Part shown: piece by piece, positions 16,636 through 24,902 of the stretch
Layout of the letters: every line of letters starts with the position of its first letter
Numbering within the stretch: position 1 is the first letter of the stretch
Source of the DNA: Streptomyces sp. H27-C3
GTDB taxonomy: Bacteria > Actinomycetota > Actinomycetes > Streptomycetales > Streptomycetaceae
Direction: 5' to 3'
Length of the DNA: 64,000 bases
Assembly (NCBI RefSeq): GCF_030063415.1
Contig: NZ_JASITA010000021.1
Span: 59,402 to 123,401 of the forward strand
Translations under genes and position numbers: made by a program
Notes under the pieces: model-generated
Database searches by the model: none
Seen by the model: the letters and a program-made list of their open reading frames with translations, nothing else
Told to the model about the DNA's origin: nothing

Positions 16636-17361
16636 CTAGTGGCCCATATTGCAGGAGGAAACGGGAGAATCGCCCACTTCCTGATGATTGGCTACGAGAT
16701 GGGCGAGCCGCCCGCGTGCCAGCCTGCGCAGTTCGTCGGCGGCGACGGACCGCTCCTCGTCCGGTTCGTTGCCCAGCCGGGACCGGATTCCCGCCAGCAC
16801 CTGGTTCAGATGCTCCTCGGGGCGGAGCCCGTCCAGCGAGATGACGAAGGCGTGGCCGAAGCTGGACTCGTACGCCGCATGGGCGGCGCGCAGCGCGGTC
16901 TGCGCGCTGGCGGGGGCGCCCTCACGCAGCCCGGCGGAGGACTCGTCGGCCAGCGCGTCGCCGATCTCGTCCACGGAGAGGTCGTACGCCGCCTCGTCGG
17001 CCGCGGCGAGCAGCGATTCGAGATCGGGGTACGGGCGGTGCGCGACCAGCCGCCGCGCCCAGCGGCGACTGCCGCAGCAGGCGAGCAGCGCGGCTTCGGC
17101 GGCGCCGACGGGCGCGCCGTTGAAGTGGTCGAGCCCGGCGGCGGTGGCCTCACGGCTCTGGTGCGGCAGGGACGGACGGGCCGCGGCGCGGTGTTCGGGG
17201 TGGAGTGTCGGCAGGCGCTTCGGAGGGCCGGCGTGGAATTCGCTGGACAGCGTGAGCTCCTCGAAATGTGACCGACGAGAACCGACGAGAGGGGTGGGGC
17301 GGATGAGTCGTAACGCTATCGGCGCTCCGAGAGCACCGCGCCAAGGATGAATGAATTTCAC
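16636..17361 (-). CDS. OHCU-decarboxylase-like protein
   Basis: Residues after FNGAPVGAAEAALLACCGSR (RWARRLVAHRPYPDLESLLAA follows) match the 2-oxo-4-hydroxy-4-carboxy-5-ureidoimidazoline decarboxylase fold used in urate breakdown. The family's catalytic HPRxG motif is absent: the corresponding stretch reads LSVDEIGDALADESSAG. The later AAYESSFGHAFVISLDG block is kept. The enzyme may therefore be inactive or do something else. The start is uncertain. GTG 17361 is the only ATG or GTG in frame near the conserved region, giving 241 residues with a poorly conserved first 75. No other purine genes are nearby. Confidence 0.55.
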   Translation of the reverse strand: MKFIHPWRGALGAPIALRLIRPTPLVGSRRSHFEELTLSSEFHAGPPKRLPTLHPEHRAAARPSLPHQSREATAAGLDHFNGAPVGAAEAALLACCGSRRWARRLVAHRPYPDLESLLAAADEAAYDLSVDEIGDALADESSAGLREGAPASAQTALRAAHAAYESSFGHAFVISLDGLRPEEHLNQVLAGIRSRLGNEPDEERSVAADELRRLARGRLAHLVANHQEVGDSPVSSCNMGH

Positions 17362-17594
17362 CCGGACGGGAGAGTTCCGGCACGCATAGTGGACGTTTTT
17401 GGTGTCGCGGCGCGGCGCCGGCAGGTCGCACCTGCCGCCCGGTGAACCATCCACGGCGGCCTGACCTGCTGTTTTTGATGGACGGGCGGGGCTGGGCAGC
17501 GTATCTTCCCCAGGCGGCCGGGCAGGAGTGGCCGTGAGCTTTACGGCGCTTCTGGGGAGGGGCGCCTCCGTCGTACTGGGGGGTCCGCTCAGCC

Positions 17595-18416
17595 ATGCTG
17601 TGCACCAATTGTCAGCTGAACACCGCCACCAGAAGCGGTGAGTCCTGCGACCGGTGTGTCGCCGCCGGCCACGCTTCACCACCGCCACGCACGCGTGCGA
17701 CGGCAATGCCCGGGGCCGCGTCCGGTTCCGCCGCCGGGCCAGTGACTGTCCCGCGTTCGCCGGTCGGGCTCTCGTACGCCGTCGTGGCCCTGCTGGGCAC
17801 CGTGATCGTGACCGATGTGTTCTCGATCCTCGTCTCGCTCCGGGTGCGGAGCCTGATGGACGACGTCATCTCGGGGAACTTCGTCAGTGACGCGGCGCTG
17901 GACGGCGTCGACTCCCTGCGCCGCGTCTCGATGCCGCTCTTCTACGTCACGGCGGTCGCGTGCGCCGTCGTCTTCGTCGTCTGGTTCTTCCGGGTGCGGC
18001 GCAACGCCGGGATCTTCGCGCCCGACCTCCAGCGCAGAGGGGCAGGCTGGGCGATCGGCGCATGGTTCATCCCGATCGGCAACCTGTGGCTCCCGCGCGG
18101 GATCGCCGCCGACATCCTGGCGGCGAGCAGGCAGGACCCGTACGGACTCGGGCGGTCGAAGGGCGAGTCGGGCACCGTGCTCGACGCGTGGTGGACGATG
18201 TGGGTCGTGTCGTTGCTCTTCAACAGGTGGTTCTCGGTGGGGCACGGCCGTGCCGAGACCGCGGCCGGGCTCAGGGCCGCCGCCGACATGGTCATCATCG
18301 GCGACCTGATCAACATCACCGCCGCCGTGTTCGCGATCCTCTTCGTGCGCATGCTGACGCGCATGCAGCAGTTCAAGGCCGCGCCCCTGCCGGCGGAACG
18401 TCCCGTACTCAACTGA
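17595..18416 (+). CDS. DUF4328 membrane protein with N-terminal zinc-ribbon-like motif
   Basis: A 273-residue protein. The N-terminus has CxxC...CxxC (MLCTNCQLNTATRSGESCDRC), a probable zinc ribbon, followed by a Pro/Ala linker. The membrane domain matches DUF4328: WFFRVRRNAGIFAPD, then GWAIGAWFIPIGNLWLPRG, and a helix near the end before MLTRMQQF. Four to five helices are expected. Family members often stand alone in Streptomyces and have no known function. The promoter lies in the 230-bp gap shared with the divergent OHCU-like gene. Confidence 0.82.
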   Translation: MLCTNCQLNTATRSGESCDRCVAAGHASPPPRTRATAMPGAASGSAAGPVTVPRSPVGLSYAVVALLGTVIVTDVFSILVSLRVRSLMDDVISGNFVSDAALDGVDSLRRVSMPLFYVTAVACAVVFVVWFFRVRRNAGIFAPDLQRRGAGWAIGAWFIPIGNLWLPRGIAADILAASRQDPYGLGRSKGESGTVLDAWWTMWVVSLLFNRWFSVGHGRAETAAGLRAAADMVIIGDLINITAAVFAILFVRMLTRMQQFKAAPLPAERPVLN

Positions 18417-18493
18417 TTCTGCCCCGGGCCGGCTTCCCGGGGGCGGAATGCGACGGGCAGTGTGAAGTCGAACACGCGGGGGAGTGGGGAAAC

Positions 18494-18557
18494 GGCTGGG
18501 TCTGCAACCGGCTGGGTCTGCGACTGGCTGGGTCGGTAACCGGCCGGGTCGGTAACC
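18494..18557. repeat. four tandem 16-bp repeats
   Basis: Consecutive units at 18494, 18510, 18526 and 18542 read GGCTGGGTCTGCAACC, GGCTGGGTCTGCGACT, GGCTGGGTCGGTAACC and GGCCGGGTCGGTAACC. They lie between a DUF4328 gene and the next plus-strand gene and contain no ORF. Confidence 0.85.
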
Positions 18558-18619
18558 GGAAGGGGGGCATCCGGCCCGGACTGTGACGTAATCAAGCCAC
18601 ATTACGCAGTCGGAGATGA

Positions 18620-18640
18620 AGGCCCGCACGGCGCGGGCCT
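18620..18640 (+). terminator. hairpin between DUF4328 gene and downstream hypothetical
   Basis: AGGCCCGC / GCGGGCCT, an 8-bp perfect stem with loop ACGGC, 22 bases before the GTG at 18662. It may end the upstream transcript or act in the downstream leader; the sequence does not decide. Confidence 0.4.
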
Positions 18641-18661
18641 CGCTGTGCTGAAGGAGTCTTC

Positions 18662-19249
18662 GTGAGCCTGGTGGAATTGATCGGCCGTGCCGATGACCGG
18701 AGCCTGGCCGCGAGCGCCGTCGCGTGCCTGGACCGCTGCCTGCCCCTGCTGGAGTACGTCGACGGGGCGGACCGCCTCGGCCTCGACACGGACCTGGCGC
18801 TGCGGCCCCTGTGGTCCGCCGTCGAGGGCGACGACGCATGGCTGGGGCGGCTGCGCAGGGTCGCCGCCGTCGTGGAGCGCGTCGCCGGGCACGCCCCCGG
18901 CGAACTGGCCGGATTTGCCCGGCGGATGGCCGCCGCTGTCCCCGCCGCGTACACCGGGCCCGAGCTGCGCGCCTGGGCCGAGGAGAGCTCGACCGCGGTG
19001 CTCGAAGTCCATCTGCGGCTGGACGGGGCGGCGGAACTCGGCGACGGGGTGCGCGCGAAGGCGTACCTGAGCGGCGAGACCGACGGCATCACCCCGCTCA
19101 CGGCGGGCGAACTGCGCCGCCAGACGGAGCTGCTGGAAATGCTCGCGGACGACTCGGGCTGCGGCCTCAGCAACGCCCTGCGGCTGTCGAACGAGGGCAA
19201 GCGGGTGCTGCGCGCGGCGGCCTCGCGCCGGGCGCGCAGCCAGGGCTGA
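18662..19249 (+). CDS. hypothetical protein
   Basis: A 195-residue soluble, mostly helical protein that I do not recognise. It is rich in Ala, Leu and charged residues with no Cys-rich or membrane segment. Its start is well supported: AAGGAG lies at 18651-18656, six bases before the GTG. The central part contains ELAGFARRMAAAVPAAYTGP and the C-terminus is basic (GKRVLRAAASRRARSQ). It converges with the next minus-strand gene, ten bases away. Codon usage matches the neighbours, so it is a real gene. Confidence 0.65.
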   Translation: MSLVELIGRADDRSLAASAVACLDRCLPLLEYVDGADRLGLDTDLALRPLWSAVEGDDAWLGRLRRVAAVVERVAGHAPGELAGFARRMAAAVPAAYTGPELRAWAEESSTAVLEVHLRLDGAAELGDGVRAKAYLSGETDGITPLTAGELRRQTELLEMLADDSGCGLSNALRLSNEGKRVLRAAASRRARSQG

Positions 19250-19259
19250 CCCGAGGTTG

Positions 19260-19757
19260 TCAGACCAGCAGCCACTTCACGACCGCACGACCCTCGTCCG
19301 AGGTCCGTGTGTAGAAGGCGGTGAGCCGCTGGTGGACCAGCGTGAAGTGGCTCCGCAGCTCCGCCTCGGTGAAGAGCAGCCCGTGCGGCGCCATCAGGTC
19401 CTCGCACGCGGCGGACCACAGCGTCTCGAACGACACGGCGCCGAGGTACGCGGCTGCCGCCGACACCTGCGCGGGGATGAGGACGACGAACGGCGGCAGG
19501 CCCTCACCGGGTAAGGGCACCGGCCGGCCGCCGAGCACGAGCAGGGTCTCGGGGGCGCTGGTGGCCGGGGGGTGCCGGGCGCCCACGTACAGCCGGTGCA
19601 CATCGAGGTAGTCCTCGGCCAGAACGGTTTCCGTCTCCGCCTCGCACCTGGAGCGGACCACTTTCCAGTCGTCCGCGAAGAAGGTCCGCAGTCGGTCGGG
19701 ATCGGTGCTCAGTTCGGACGATGACACCGAACGCAGATGGAAATAGGGGTTGGTCAT
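19260..19757 (-). CDS. hypothetical protein, possibly DUF1877/YfbM-like
   Basis: A 165-residue soluble protein starting MTNPYFHLRSVSSSELSTDP, with DYLDVHRLYVGARH in the middle and a block around ELRSHFTLVHQRLTAFYTR near the end. The opening pattern (a short strand then an acidic helix with FFADDW) resembles the DUF1877 family, but I cannot be sure. No signal peptide or membrane helix is present. The coding frame is well supported by third-position GC. Its upstream region of about 360 bp separates it from an FG-GAP fragment. Confidence 0.6.
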   Translation of the reverse strand: MTNPYFHLRSVSSSELSTDPDRLRTFFADDWKVVRSRCEAETETVLAEDYLDVHRLYVGARHPPATSAPETLLVLGGRPVPLPGEGLPPFVVLIPAQVSAAAAYLGAVSFETLWSAACEDLMAPHGLLFTEAELRSHFTLVHQRLTAFYTRTSDEGRAVVKWLLV

Positions 19758-20118
19758 GACTGCCTCCGGCGGGCTGGGGCGGTTCGGCCGGGGACCGGTC
19801 TGCGGGTGTGTGGCTCGTGCGGGCTCAAATGACCCACCTTTCCTGGGAGTTCACCTGCGGCGCGCCTCTCGCAGAGGTGGCCTGCTTAACCCAGCGCACC
19901 GCGGCCTTGAAACGTCACACATGGGGCCGGGGAACGGCGGCAGGTGAAATATCGCCGCTCGTTCTCTGCTCGTTCCCCCCTCGTATCCCCGTGGACCTGC
20001 GGTCGTTTATCCCTACTGTTTCTCCGGCCCCAGTTGTAAGATTCGGATCACTACGGGGTTGGTTTGCCGCGTCGCCCATCGGGCGGCCATTGCCGCGAGC
20101 CCTGCGACCCCGTTCCGA
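19758..20118. other. intergenic region without recognisable gene
   Basis: No frame shows homology or codon bias. It holds the divergent upstream sequence of the minus-strand hypothetical and the degraded upstream part of the FG-GAP fragment. No convincing hairpin or promoter pair was found. Confidence 0.5.
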
Positions 20119-20424
20119 AATCAGGTCCCTGGGGGGATTTTGTCTGCCGACGTCCTCGCCCGCACCTCGGGCGGCACGCTGTACCTGTATGCCGGTACGG
20201 GCAACTCCGCCTCGCCCTTCAAGGCGCGGAAGTCGATCGGCACGGGCTGGAAGCGGTACACCAGACTGGCCGCCCCGGGTGACATCAACGGCGACGGCCG
20301 CGCGGACCTCCTCGCCGCCAACTCCGCCGGTGAGCTTTCCAGTTACTACTCCAAGGGCACGGGGCAGTTCACGGCGAAGGTCAAGCTCGGTACCGGCTGG
20401 AACACCTACCGCGAGCTGCACTGA
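20119..20424 (+). pseudogene. FG-GAP/VCBS repeat protein, C-terminal fragment
   Basis: The frame encodes two FG-GAP-type units: DVLARTSGGTLYLYAGTGN with TGWKRYTRL, and DINGDGRADLLAANSAGEL with GTGWNTYRELH at the stop. The DINGDGRADL motif is a calcium-binding loop of secreted beta-propeller proteins. Intact Streptomyces members are several hundred residues with a signal peptide; here only the last 90 or so remain and no signal peptide or ribosome-binding site precedes them. The end looks native, so the 5' part was lost. Confidence 0.6.
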
Positions 20425-20556
20425 CACCGACCGGCAGAAGTGCCGGTGGCCGTGTCCGGCTCCCCGTCCTCGATCCGGGGGCGGGGAGCCGCTCCCGCTC
20501 GGGGGAACCGGGCGGGTGCACGGCGACCGGTGCGACGTCAGTACGAAGAGGGAAGC

Positions 20557-21183
20557 GTGGGCAGGGGCGGGGAGCGGCGTCGTACACAGGTGTACGACGT
20601 GGAGCTGGGCGCCGCCGTGGAGCGGGCCCAGCAGGGGGACGAGGGCGGGTTCGCCGCGGCGTACCGGATGGTGCATCCGGGGCTGCTCGGGTACGTACGG
20701 GGGCTGGTGGGGGAGGACGCCGAGGACGTGGCGTCGGAGTCATGGCTGGAGATCGCCCGGGACCTGGGGAGGTTCCGCGGCGACTGTGCGGGATTCCGCG
20801 GCTGGACGGCGACGATCGCCCGGCACCGGGCGCTCGACCATCTGCGCAAGCAGCGGCGCAGGCCTCGTACCGTGCTGATGGAGCACGACGTACTGGAGTT
20901 GCCGGGCAGGCAGGACACCGCGGGCGAGGCGCTCGAAGCGCTGTCGACCGACCGGGCGCTGGCGATGATCGCCACCCTGCCGCGCGAGCAGGCGGAGGCG
21001 GTACTGCTGCGGGTCGTCGTCGGCCTCGACGGCCCCGCGACGGCCCGGGTGCTGGGCAAGCGTGGAGGGTCCGTACGCACGTCGGCACACCGTGGACTCA
21101 GAAGACTGGCCGAGAAGTTGTCCGCGGACCGGGTGGCTGCTGTGACATGTACGGCGTCGCGCACGCTGAAGGATGAGACATGA
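20557..21183 (+). CDS. ECF sigma factor (paralogue 1)
   Basis: A 208-residue group IV sigma factor. Region 2: AAYRMVHPGLLGYVRGLVGE, then DAEDVASESWLEIARDLGRF and RGWTATIARHRALDHLRKQR. Region 4: LPREQAEAVLLRVVVGLDGPATARVLGKRGGSVRTSAHRG (in two helices). GTG 20557 follows GAAGAGGG; the frame is open further up but without conservation. Its stop overlaps the next gene (ATGA), which encodes a membrane protein likely to control it. It is clearly paralogous to the sigma factor at 37.4 kb (shared VHPxLLGY, EDVASESWLxIARDL). Confidence 0.88.
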   Translation: MGRGGERRRTQVYDVELGAAVERAQQGDEGGFAAAYRMVHPGLLGYVRGLVGEDAEDVASESWLEIARDLGRFRGDCAGFRGWTATIARHRALDHLRKQRRRPRTVLMEHDVLELPGRQDTAGEALEALSTDRALAMIATLPREQAEAVLLRVVVGLDGPATARVLGKRGGSVRTSAHRGLRRLAEKLSADRVAAVTCTASRTLKDET

Positions 21184-22181
21184 GACGCCAGCGGAAACGA
21201 GAAGCAGCGCAGGAGCGGGTGACGCCCGAGGTCGAGGCGTTGCTGGCCGCTGTACGACGTCCTCCCGGCGCGGGTGCCGAGGCAGCGGCCGAGGCGGCGC
21301 TCGTCGCCTTCCGCGCGGCGCGCGACGCCGGTGCGCACGCCGCCCCCTCGGGGCGCTGGTGGCGGAGGCGCCGCCGGGACGACTGGCGGCCTTCCGGGCG
21401 GCCCGGGGCGCTGCCCCTGAAGGTGGTGCTCGGCTCGCTCGCCGCGACGGTGACGCTGGGCGGAGTGGCGCTGGCCGCCGGGACGGGGGCGATCCCGGTG
21501 CCGTTCGGCATCAGCGGCGGCCCCGACGACGACCGGCCCGGCGGCAGCCCGTCCAGCAGCGCGCCCGTGACACCCGGGGAGCAGCCGGGGAACCCGGAGG
21601 ATCCTGCGACGCGGCGGCCTCAGGCCGGGGGCGACCCCACGCCCGCGAGGTCCGCGCGGCCCTCCGGGAGCGGTGAGGACAAGCGCAGGGCCGAGGACAA
21701 GGCGGTCTGCCGCTCGTATCTGGCGGCCGGTGGCGACGGGCGCGAGCGCAAGGCGTTCGAGCGGCTCGAAGCGGCTGAGGGTGGCAGGAAGGGCGCGAGG
21801 GCGTACTGCGAGCAGGTGGTGAAGCGGGGCGAGCAGGGCGGGCAGCGGGACCAGGCGGGCAAGAAGCCCCCGAAGGCGTCAAAGCCCGCGAAGTCTCCGA
21901 AGCCGTCCAAGACCCCGAAGGCGTCCAAGACCCCTAAGGCCAAGGGGACGGGGACGGGGACGGGGACGGGGACGGGGACGGGGAAGAGCGATGCCAAGGC
22001 CAAGGACAAGGCGAAGGACAAAGCCGAGGACAAGGCCGGGCACAAGGGCGAAGCACAAGGTGAAAGAGAAGGGCAAGGGCAAGGCGAGAGAGAAGGCGAA
22101 AAACAAGGCAAAAGACAAGGCGAAAGAAAAGCACCAGAAGAAGGGGCGTGGCGGATCCCGCAAGGGATGAATGCCCGCTGA
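21180..22181 (+). CDS. membrane protein paired with ECF sigma factor, putative anti-sigma factor
   Basis: A 333-residue protein: a cytoplasmic N-terminus (about 75 residues), one transmembrane segment (LKVVLGSLAATVTLGGVALA), then an outside Pro/Ser/Gly region with a two-cysteine block CRSYLAAGGDGRERKAF...AYCEQVV. The tail is Lys-rich with TG dipeptide repeats encoded by a six-fold GACGGG-type microsatellite (about 21947-21985). No canonical ZAS zinc motif is seen. The same architecture recurs at 38.2 kb. After about 22045 the lysine-rich character continues better in the +1 frame (stop 22168-22170), so the current C-terminus may result from a frameshift. Anti-sigma role is inferred from coupling. 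Confidence 0.7.
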   Translation: MRRQRKREAAQERVTPEVEALLAAVRRPPGAGAEAAAEAALVAFRAARDAGAHAAPSGRWWRRRRRDDWRPSGRPGALPLKVVLGSLAATVTLGGVALAAGTGAIPVPFGISGGPDDDRPGGSPSSSAPVTPGEQPGNPEDPATRRPQAGGDPTPARSARPSGSGEDKRRAEDKAVCRSYLAAGGDGRERKAFERLEAAEGGRKGARAYCEQVVKRGEQGGQRDQAGKKPPKASKPAKSPKPSKTPKASKTPKAKGTGTGTGTGTGTGKSDAKAKDKAKDKAEDKAGHKGEAQGEREGQGQGEREGEKQGKRQGERKAPEEGAWRIPQGMNAR

Positions 22182-22189
22182 CGCCGAAA

Positions 22190-22210
22190 GACGACCGGGG
22201 TCGCCACCCC
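22190..22210 (+). repeat. left direct repeat (candidate attL) of the 15-kb island
   Basis: Twenty-one bases (G followed by ACGACCGGGGTCGCCACCCC) that recur identically at 37168-37188 in the same orientation. Here the repeat is also the 5' arm and loop of the hairpin ending the sigma/anti-sigma operon. Confidence 0.7.
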
Positions 22211-22216
22211 TGGTCG
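22192..22216 (+). terminator. hairpin after the first ECF/anti-sigma operon
   Basis: CGACCGGGGT, loop CGCC, ACCCC-T-GGTCG, giving a ten-pair stem with one bulged T. It lies 11 bases beyond the anti-sigma-like gene stop and overlaps the island's left repeat. Confidence 0.6.
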
Positions 22217-22326
22217 TAGTGCGCCATAAAGGGCCTCTGAACAGGCATTTTGTCTTCCTGGCGCAGGTTCTCACTTACTGCCTAGATCGGCCTTCATCTG
22301 GGTGTTTCTGACTGTTCCTGAGCGCT

Positions 22327-22345
22327 GTTGGTCATGCGTTGGTCA
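22327..22345 (+). repeat. paired GTTGGTCA motifs, left end of island
   Basis: GTTGGTCA at 22327-22334 and again at 22338-22345, an 11-bp period (about one helical turn). The same pair with the same spacing lies at 37097-37115. They could be recombinase arm-type binding sites. Otherwise the region 22217-22601 shows no gene. Confidence 0.6.
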
Positions 22346-22601
22346 CGCGTCCATCCCGCGGGGTCGGCCCTGCGGGCTGCATGCCAGCGGTCGGTGTCTC
22401 TTTGATGGGGCTGCCCGCACGGAGGCCAAGCGATACGCGATCACAATGTGATGGAGTTCGGCTTCAGTGTATGAATTCCACCACGTCGCTGATCTCGGGA
22501 AGTGACATTCCGGAATGCGGTTGGTGATGCCGGGCGCGCTTACACCTGGCCTCTGGGCGGACGGTGCGAGACCGTCCCGCTGGTAGCGGAGCGGGTCCTC
22601 G

Positions 22602-23189
22602 CTACCCGCCCATGGTTCTCAATGCCGCGAGGGTGGTTGCCGTCAAGGTGTCGGGGGCTGCTGCGGTGGTCATCCGTCCTGCCTGGACTTCGCCCGCAGC
22701 GGCGTGCATTAGCTGGTAGACGACTGTGACCAGCCAGTCCGCCGGAAGGTCCTTGCGGATCGAACCTTCTTGCTGGCCGCTCAGAATCAGGTCGCGTACG
22801 GGGCGGAGAATGTATTCATGCCGGTCGCGGATGACGTCCGGTGGCAGAGTCGCCGCGGCGGCCGCGAAGGCCGAGAAGTTCCGGTCGAGGACCTGCCAGG
22901 ACGAGCGCATCAGCCGCGCCAGTGCCTCGTCGGCCGGCCCGACGTCACCCGCCTCCGCGTGGAGAGCGTCTACGGCTTCCGCGACAGAGCGCTCCAGTGC
23001 CGCTTCGAGGAGGCTCTCGCGCGTCGGGAAGTGGGAGTAGAGCGTCACCCGACTCACTCCCGCCGCTCGTGCGATGGCCGCCATGCTCGCCTGCGGGTCC
23101 ACGAGCAGGCACTCCAGTCCCGCGTCGAGGATCGCGGTCGCGTTGCGCTCTGCGTCCGCCCTTCGGCGTGGCGAGCTCTCGTCTGTCAT
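22602..23189 (-). CDS. TetR-family repressor of the divergent MFS exporter
   Basis: A 195-residue TetR regulator. The helix-turn-helix is PQASMAAIARAAGVSRVTLY with SHFPTRESLLEAAL following. The C-terminal domain (TetR_C) contains WLVTVVYQLMHAAAGEVQAG. It is divergent from an MFS drug exporter 115 bp away, the classic arrangement of a repressor controlling its efflux pump. The intergenic region has a short palindrome suited to TetR binding. First gene inside the island's left boundary. Confidence 0.87.
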   Translation of the reverse strand: MTDESSPRRRADAERNATAILDAGLECLLVDPQASMAAIARAAGVSRVTLYSHFPTRESLLEAALERSVAEAVDALHAEAGDVGPADEALARLMRSSWQVLDRNFSAFAAAAATLPPDVIRDRHEYILRPVRDLILSGQQEGSIRKDLPADWLVTVVYQLMHAAAGEVQAGRMTTAAAPDTLTATTLAALRTMGG

Positions 23190-23227
23190 GGGCCCCTCCC
23201 AGTGAAGTGGTCGTCGGCGTCAAACTT

Positions 23228-23239
23228 AACAGTGCTGTT
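23228..23239. promoter_or_regulatory. candidate TetR operator
   Basis: AACAG-TG-CTGTT, a 5-2-5 palindrome in the 114-bp space between the divergent tetR and MFS genes. A wider pair AAACTT (23222) / AAGTTT (23284) flanks the MFS side. The role is inferred from position. Confidence 0.4.
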
Positions 23240-23303
23240 CACATTCGTCCGTGCGCCGCGTACCTTATCCCTGACAGCGCCGTAAAGTTTAGGGAGTCTT
23301 TCT

Positions 23304-24776
23304 GTGGAGCCTCGCCACGCCTCACCGGCACACCAGCACGGTCACCACCTACCGAAGGGGGCGCCGCCGCCCGTGCAAAGGCATCGCTGGTGGGTGCTCA
23401 CTCTGCTCTGCCTCGCACAGTTCATGCTGATCGCTGACGTGACGGTGGTGAACGTCGCGCTGCCCACCATTGGTGCTGAACTCGCCCTCTCCGGCTCGGC
23501 GCTGACGTGGATCGTCACCGCGTACACACTGTTCTTCGGCAGCCTCCTGCTCCTGGGCGGGCGCCTTGCCGACGCCATCGGCAAACTCCGTATGTACGTC
23601 ATCGGGCTGTCCCTCTTCACCGCCGCCTCCCTTGCCTCGGGCTTTGCCGCCAGCGGCCCGGCGCTGATCACCGCACGATCCGTCCAGGGTGTCGGAGCTG
23701 CTCTCCTGTCCCCGGCTGCGATGGCTCTGGTCACTGTCCTGTTCGACGGCCCCGCCCGGCATAAAGCTTTGGGTGTCTGGGCGGCGATCGGTGGTGCGGG
23801 CGCCGCCGCAGGGGTGATGCTCGGCGGCGTACTGGTGTCCGGACCCGGCTGGGCATGGATCTTCTTCATCAACATCCCCGTGGGCCTGCTCGCCCTCATC
23901 GCGGTACCGGCACTGCTCGGCCGGATGCGCCTCGCGGCCGCTCCAACTCCCTCCCGTGCACGTCTGGACCTGTTGGGCGCCCTCGCTCTGACCGCGGCCC
24001 CTGCCCTCCTGATCTACGGCCTCGTGCAGTCTCGCGACGAAGGCTTCAACGCCGCCCACGTATGGCTTCCCCTGGCCGGCGCGGCTGTCTTCACCTTCAT
24101 ATTCTTCGCTGTGGAACGCCGCGTCATGGTGCCGCTCGTACGCTTGGAAGTTCTCGCCCGGCGCAGCCTGCTCGGTGGCGCGCTGGTGATGCTGGCTGCG
24201 AGCGGCCTGCTCATCTCCGCCTTCTTCCTCAACTCCTTCTACGTCCAGCACATTCTCGGCGAAAGCGCCCTCACCGCCGGACTGGCCTTCCTGCCCGTCG
24301 CCGTGGCCGTCACGCTGGGCGCCCACCTCGGCGGGGCGGCGGTCGGCCGCATCGGCTGGCGCCTCACCGCACTGGCGGGGTTCGCCCTCGCGGCGCTGGG
24401 CGCACTCCTCCTCACCGGCCTCTCGGCCGACAGCGGGCTGTGGACGGGTCTCGCTCCGGGTTTCTCTCTCATGTCCTTCGGCCTCGGCGCCACGTTCGTC
24501 TGCGCCACCACCGCAGCTATAAACGGCCTGGAGCACCAAGATGCCGGTCTGGCCTCCGGCCTCGTCAGCACCGCACACGAACTCGGTGCCGCTCTCGGAG
24601 TGGCCGTCATCGCGATGATCGCGGGCGCCAGCCTGGAGGGGGCGGCTGAACTGAGCGGCTTCTCCGCCGCCTTCACGGCATCGGCTGTCATCGCCTTCGC
24701 CGCGGGGATCACCGGCTGGCTCCTTCTTCCCGCAGGCCGGCCGGATCTCTCGCAGGGCCGCGTCATGGCGCACTGA
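23304..24776 (+). CDS. MFS transporter, DHA2 (14-TM) drug exporter
   Basis: A 490-residue multidrug-type exporter. A His-rich cytoplasmic N-terminus is followed by helix 1 with LADVTVVNVALPTI-like sequence (IADVTVVNVALPTIG), the family's motif D1. Motif A is LLLGGRLADAIGKLRMYV, and motif C lies in AAIGGAGAAAGVMLGG. Fourteen helices are expected from the hydrophobic pattern. GTG 23304 has AGGGAG eight bases upstream. Controlled most likely by the divergent TetR. Substrate unknown; relatives export antibiotics and dyes. Confidence 0.87.
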   Translation: MEPRHASPAHQHGHHLPKGAPPPVQRHRWWVLTLLCLAQFMLIADVTVVNVALPTIGAELALSGSALTWIVTAYTLFFGSLLLLGGRLADAIGKLRMYVIGLSLFTAASLASGFAASGPALITARSVQGVGAALLSPAAMALVTVLFDGPARHKALGVWAAIGGAGAAAGVMLGGVLVSGPGWAWIFFINIPVGLLALIAVPALLGRMRLAAAPTPSRARLDLLGALALTAAPALLIYGLVQSRDEGFNAAHVWLPLAGAAVFTFIFFAVERRVMVPLVRLEVLARRSLLGGALVMLAASGLLISAFFLNSFYVQHILGESALTAGLAFLPVAVAVTLGAHLGGAAVGRIGWRLTALAGFALAALGALLLTGLSADSGLWTGLAPGFSLMSFGLGATFVCATTAAINGLEHQDAGLASGLVSTAHELGAALGVAVIAMIAGASLEGAAELSGFSAAFTASAVIAFAAGITGWLLLPAGRPDLSQGRVMAH

Positions 24777-24902
24777 ACCGGCGAACGCGGGGACGTCGCG
24801 GGCCGGGCAACGGTACGGGCTGTTCCTCCGGGTGCCGTGGCGTCGCAGGCGGTGCGGGTCGCGCGCACGTTGGGGGTTCGGTTGAGTTCGGAGAAGCCGT
24901 TT

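Noticed and set aside
22440..22600. Short frames near the left end of the island, looked at as an excisionase or AlpA-like remnant
   Set aside because: No helix-turn-helix or recombinase motif could be recognised in any frame.
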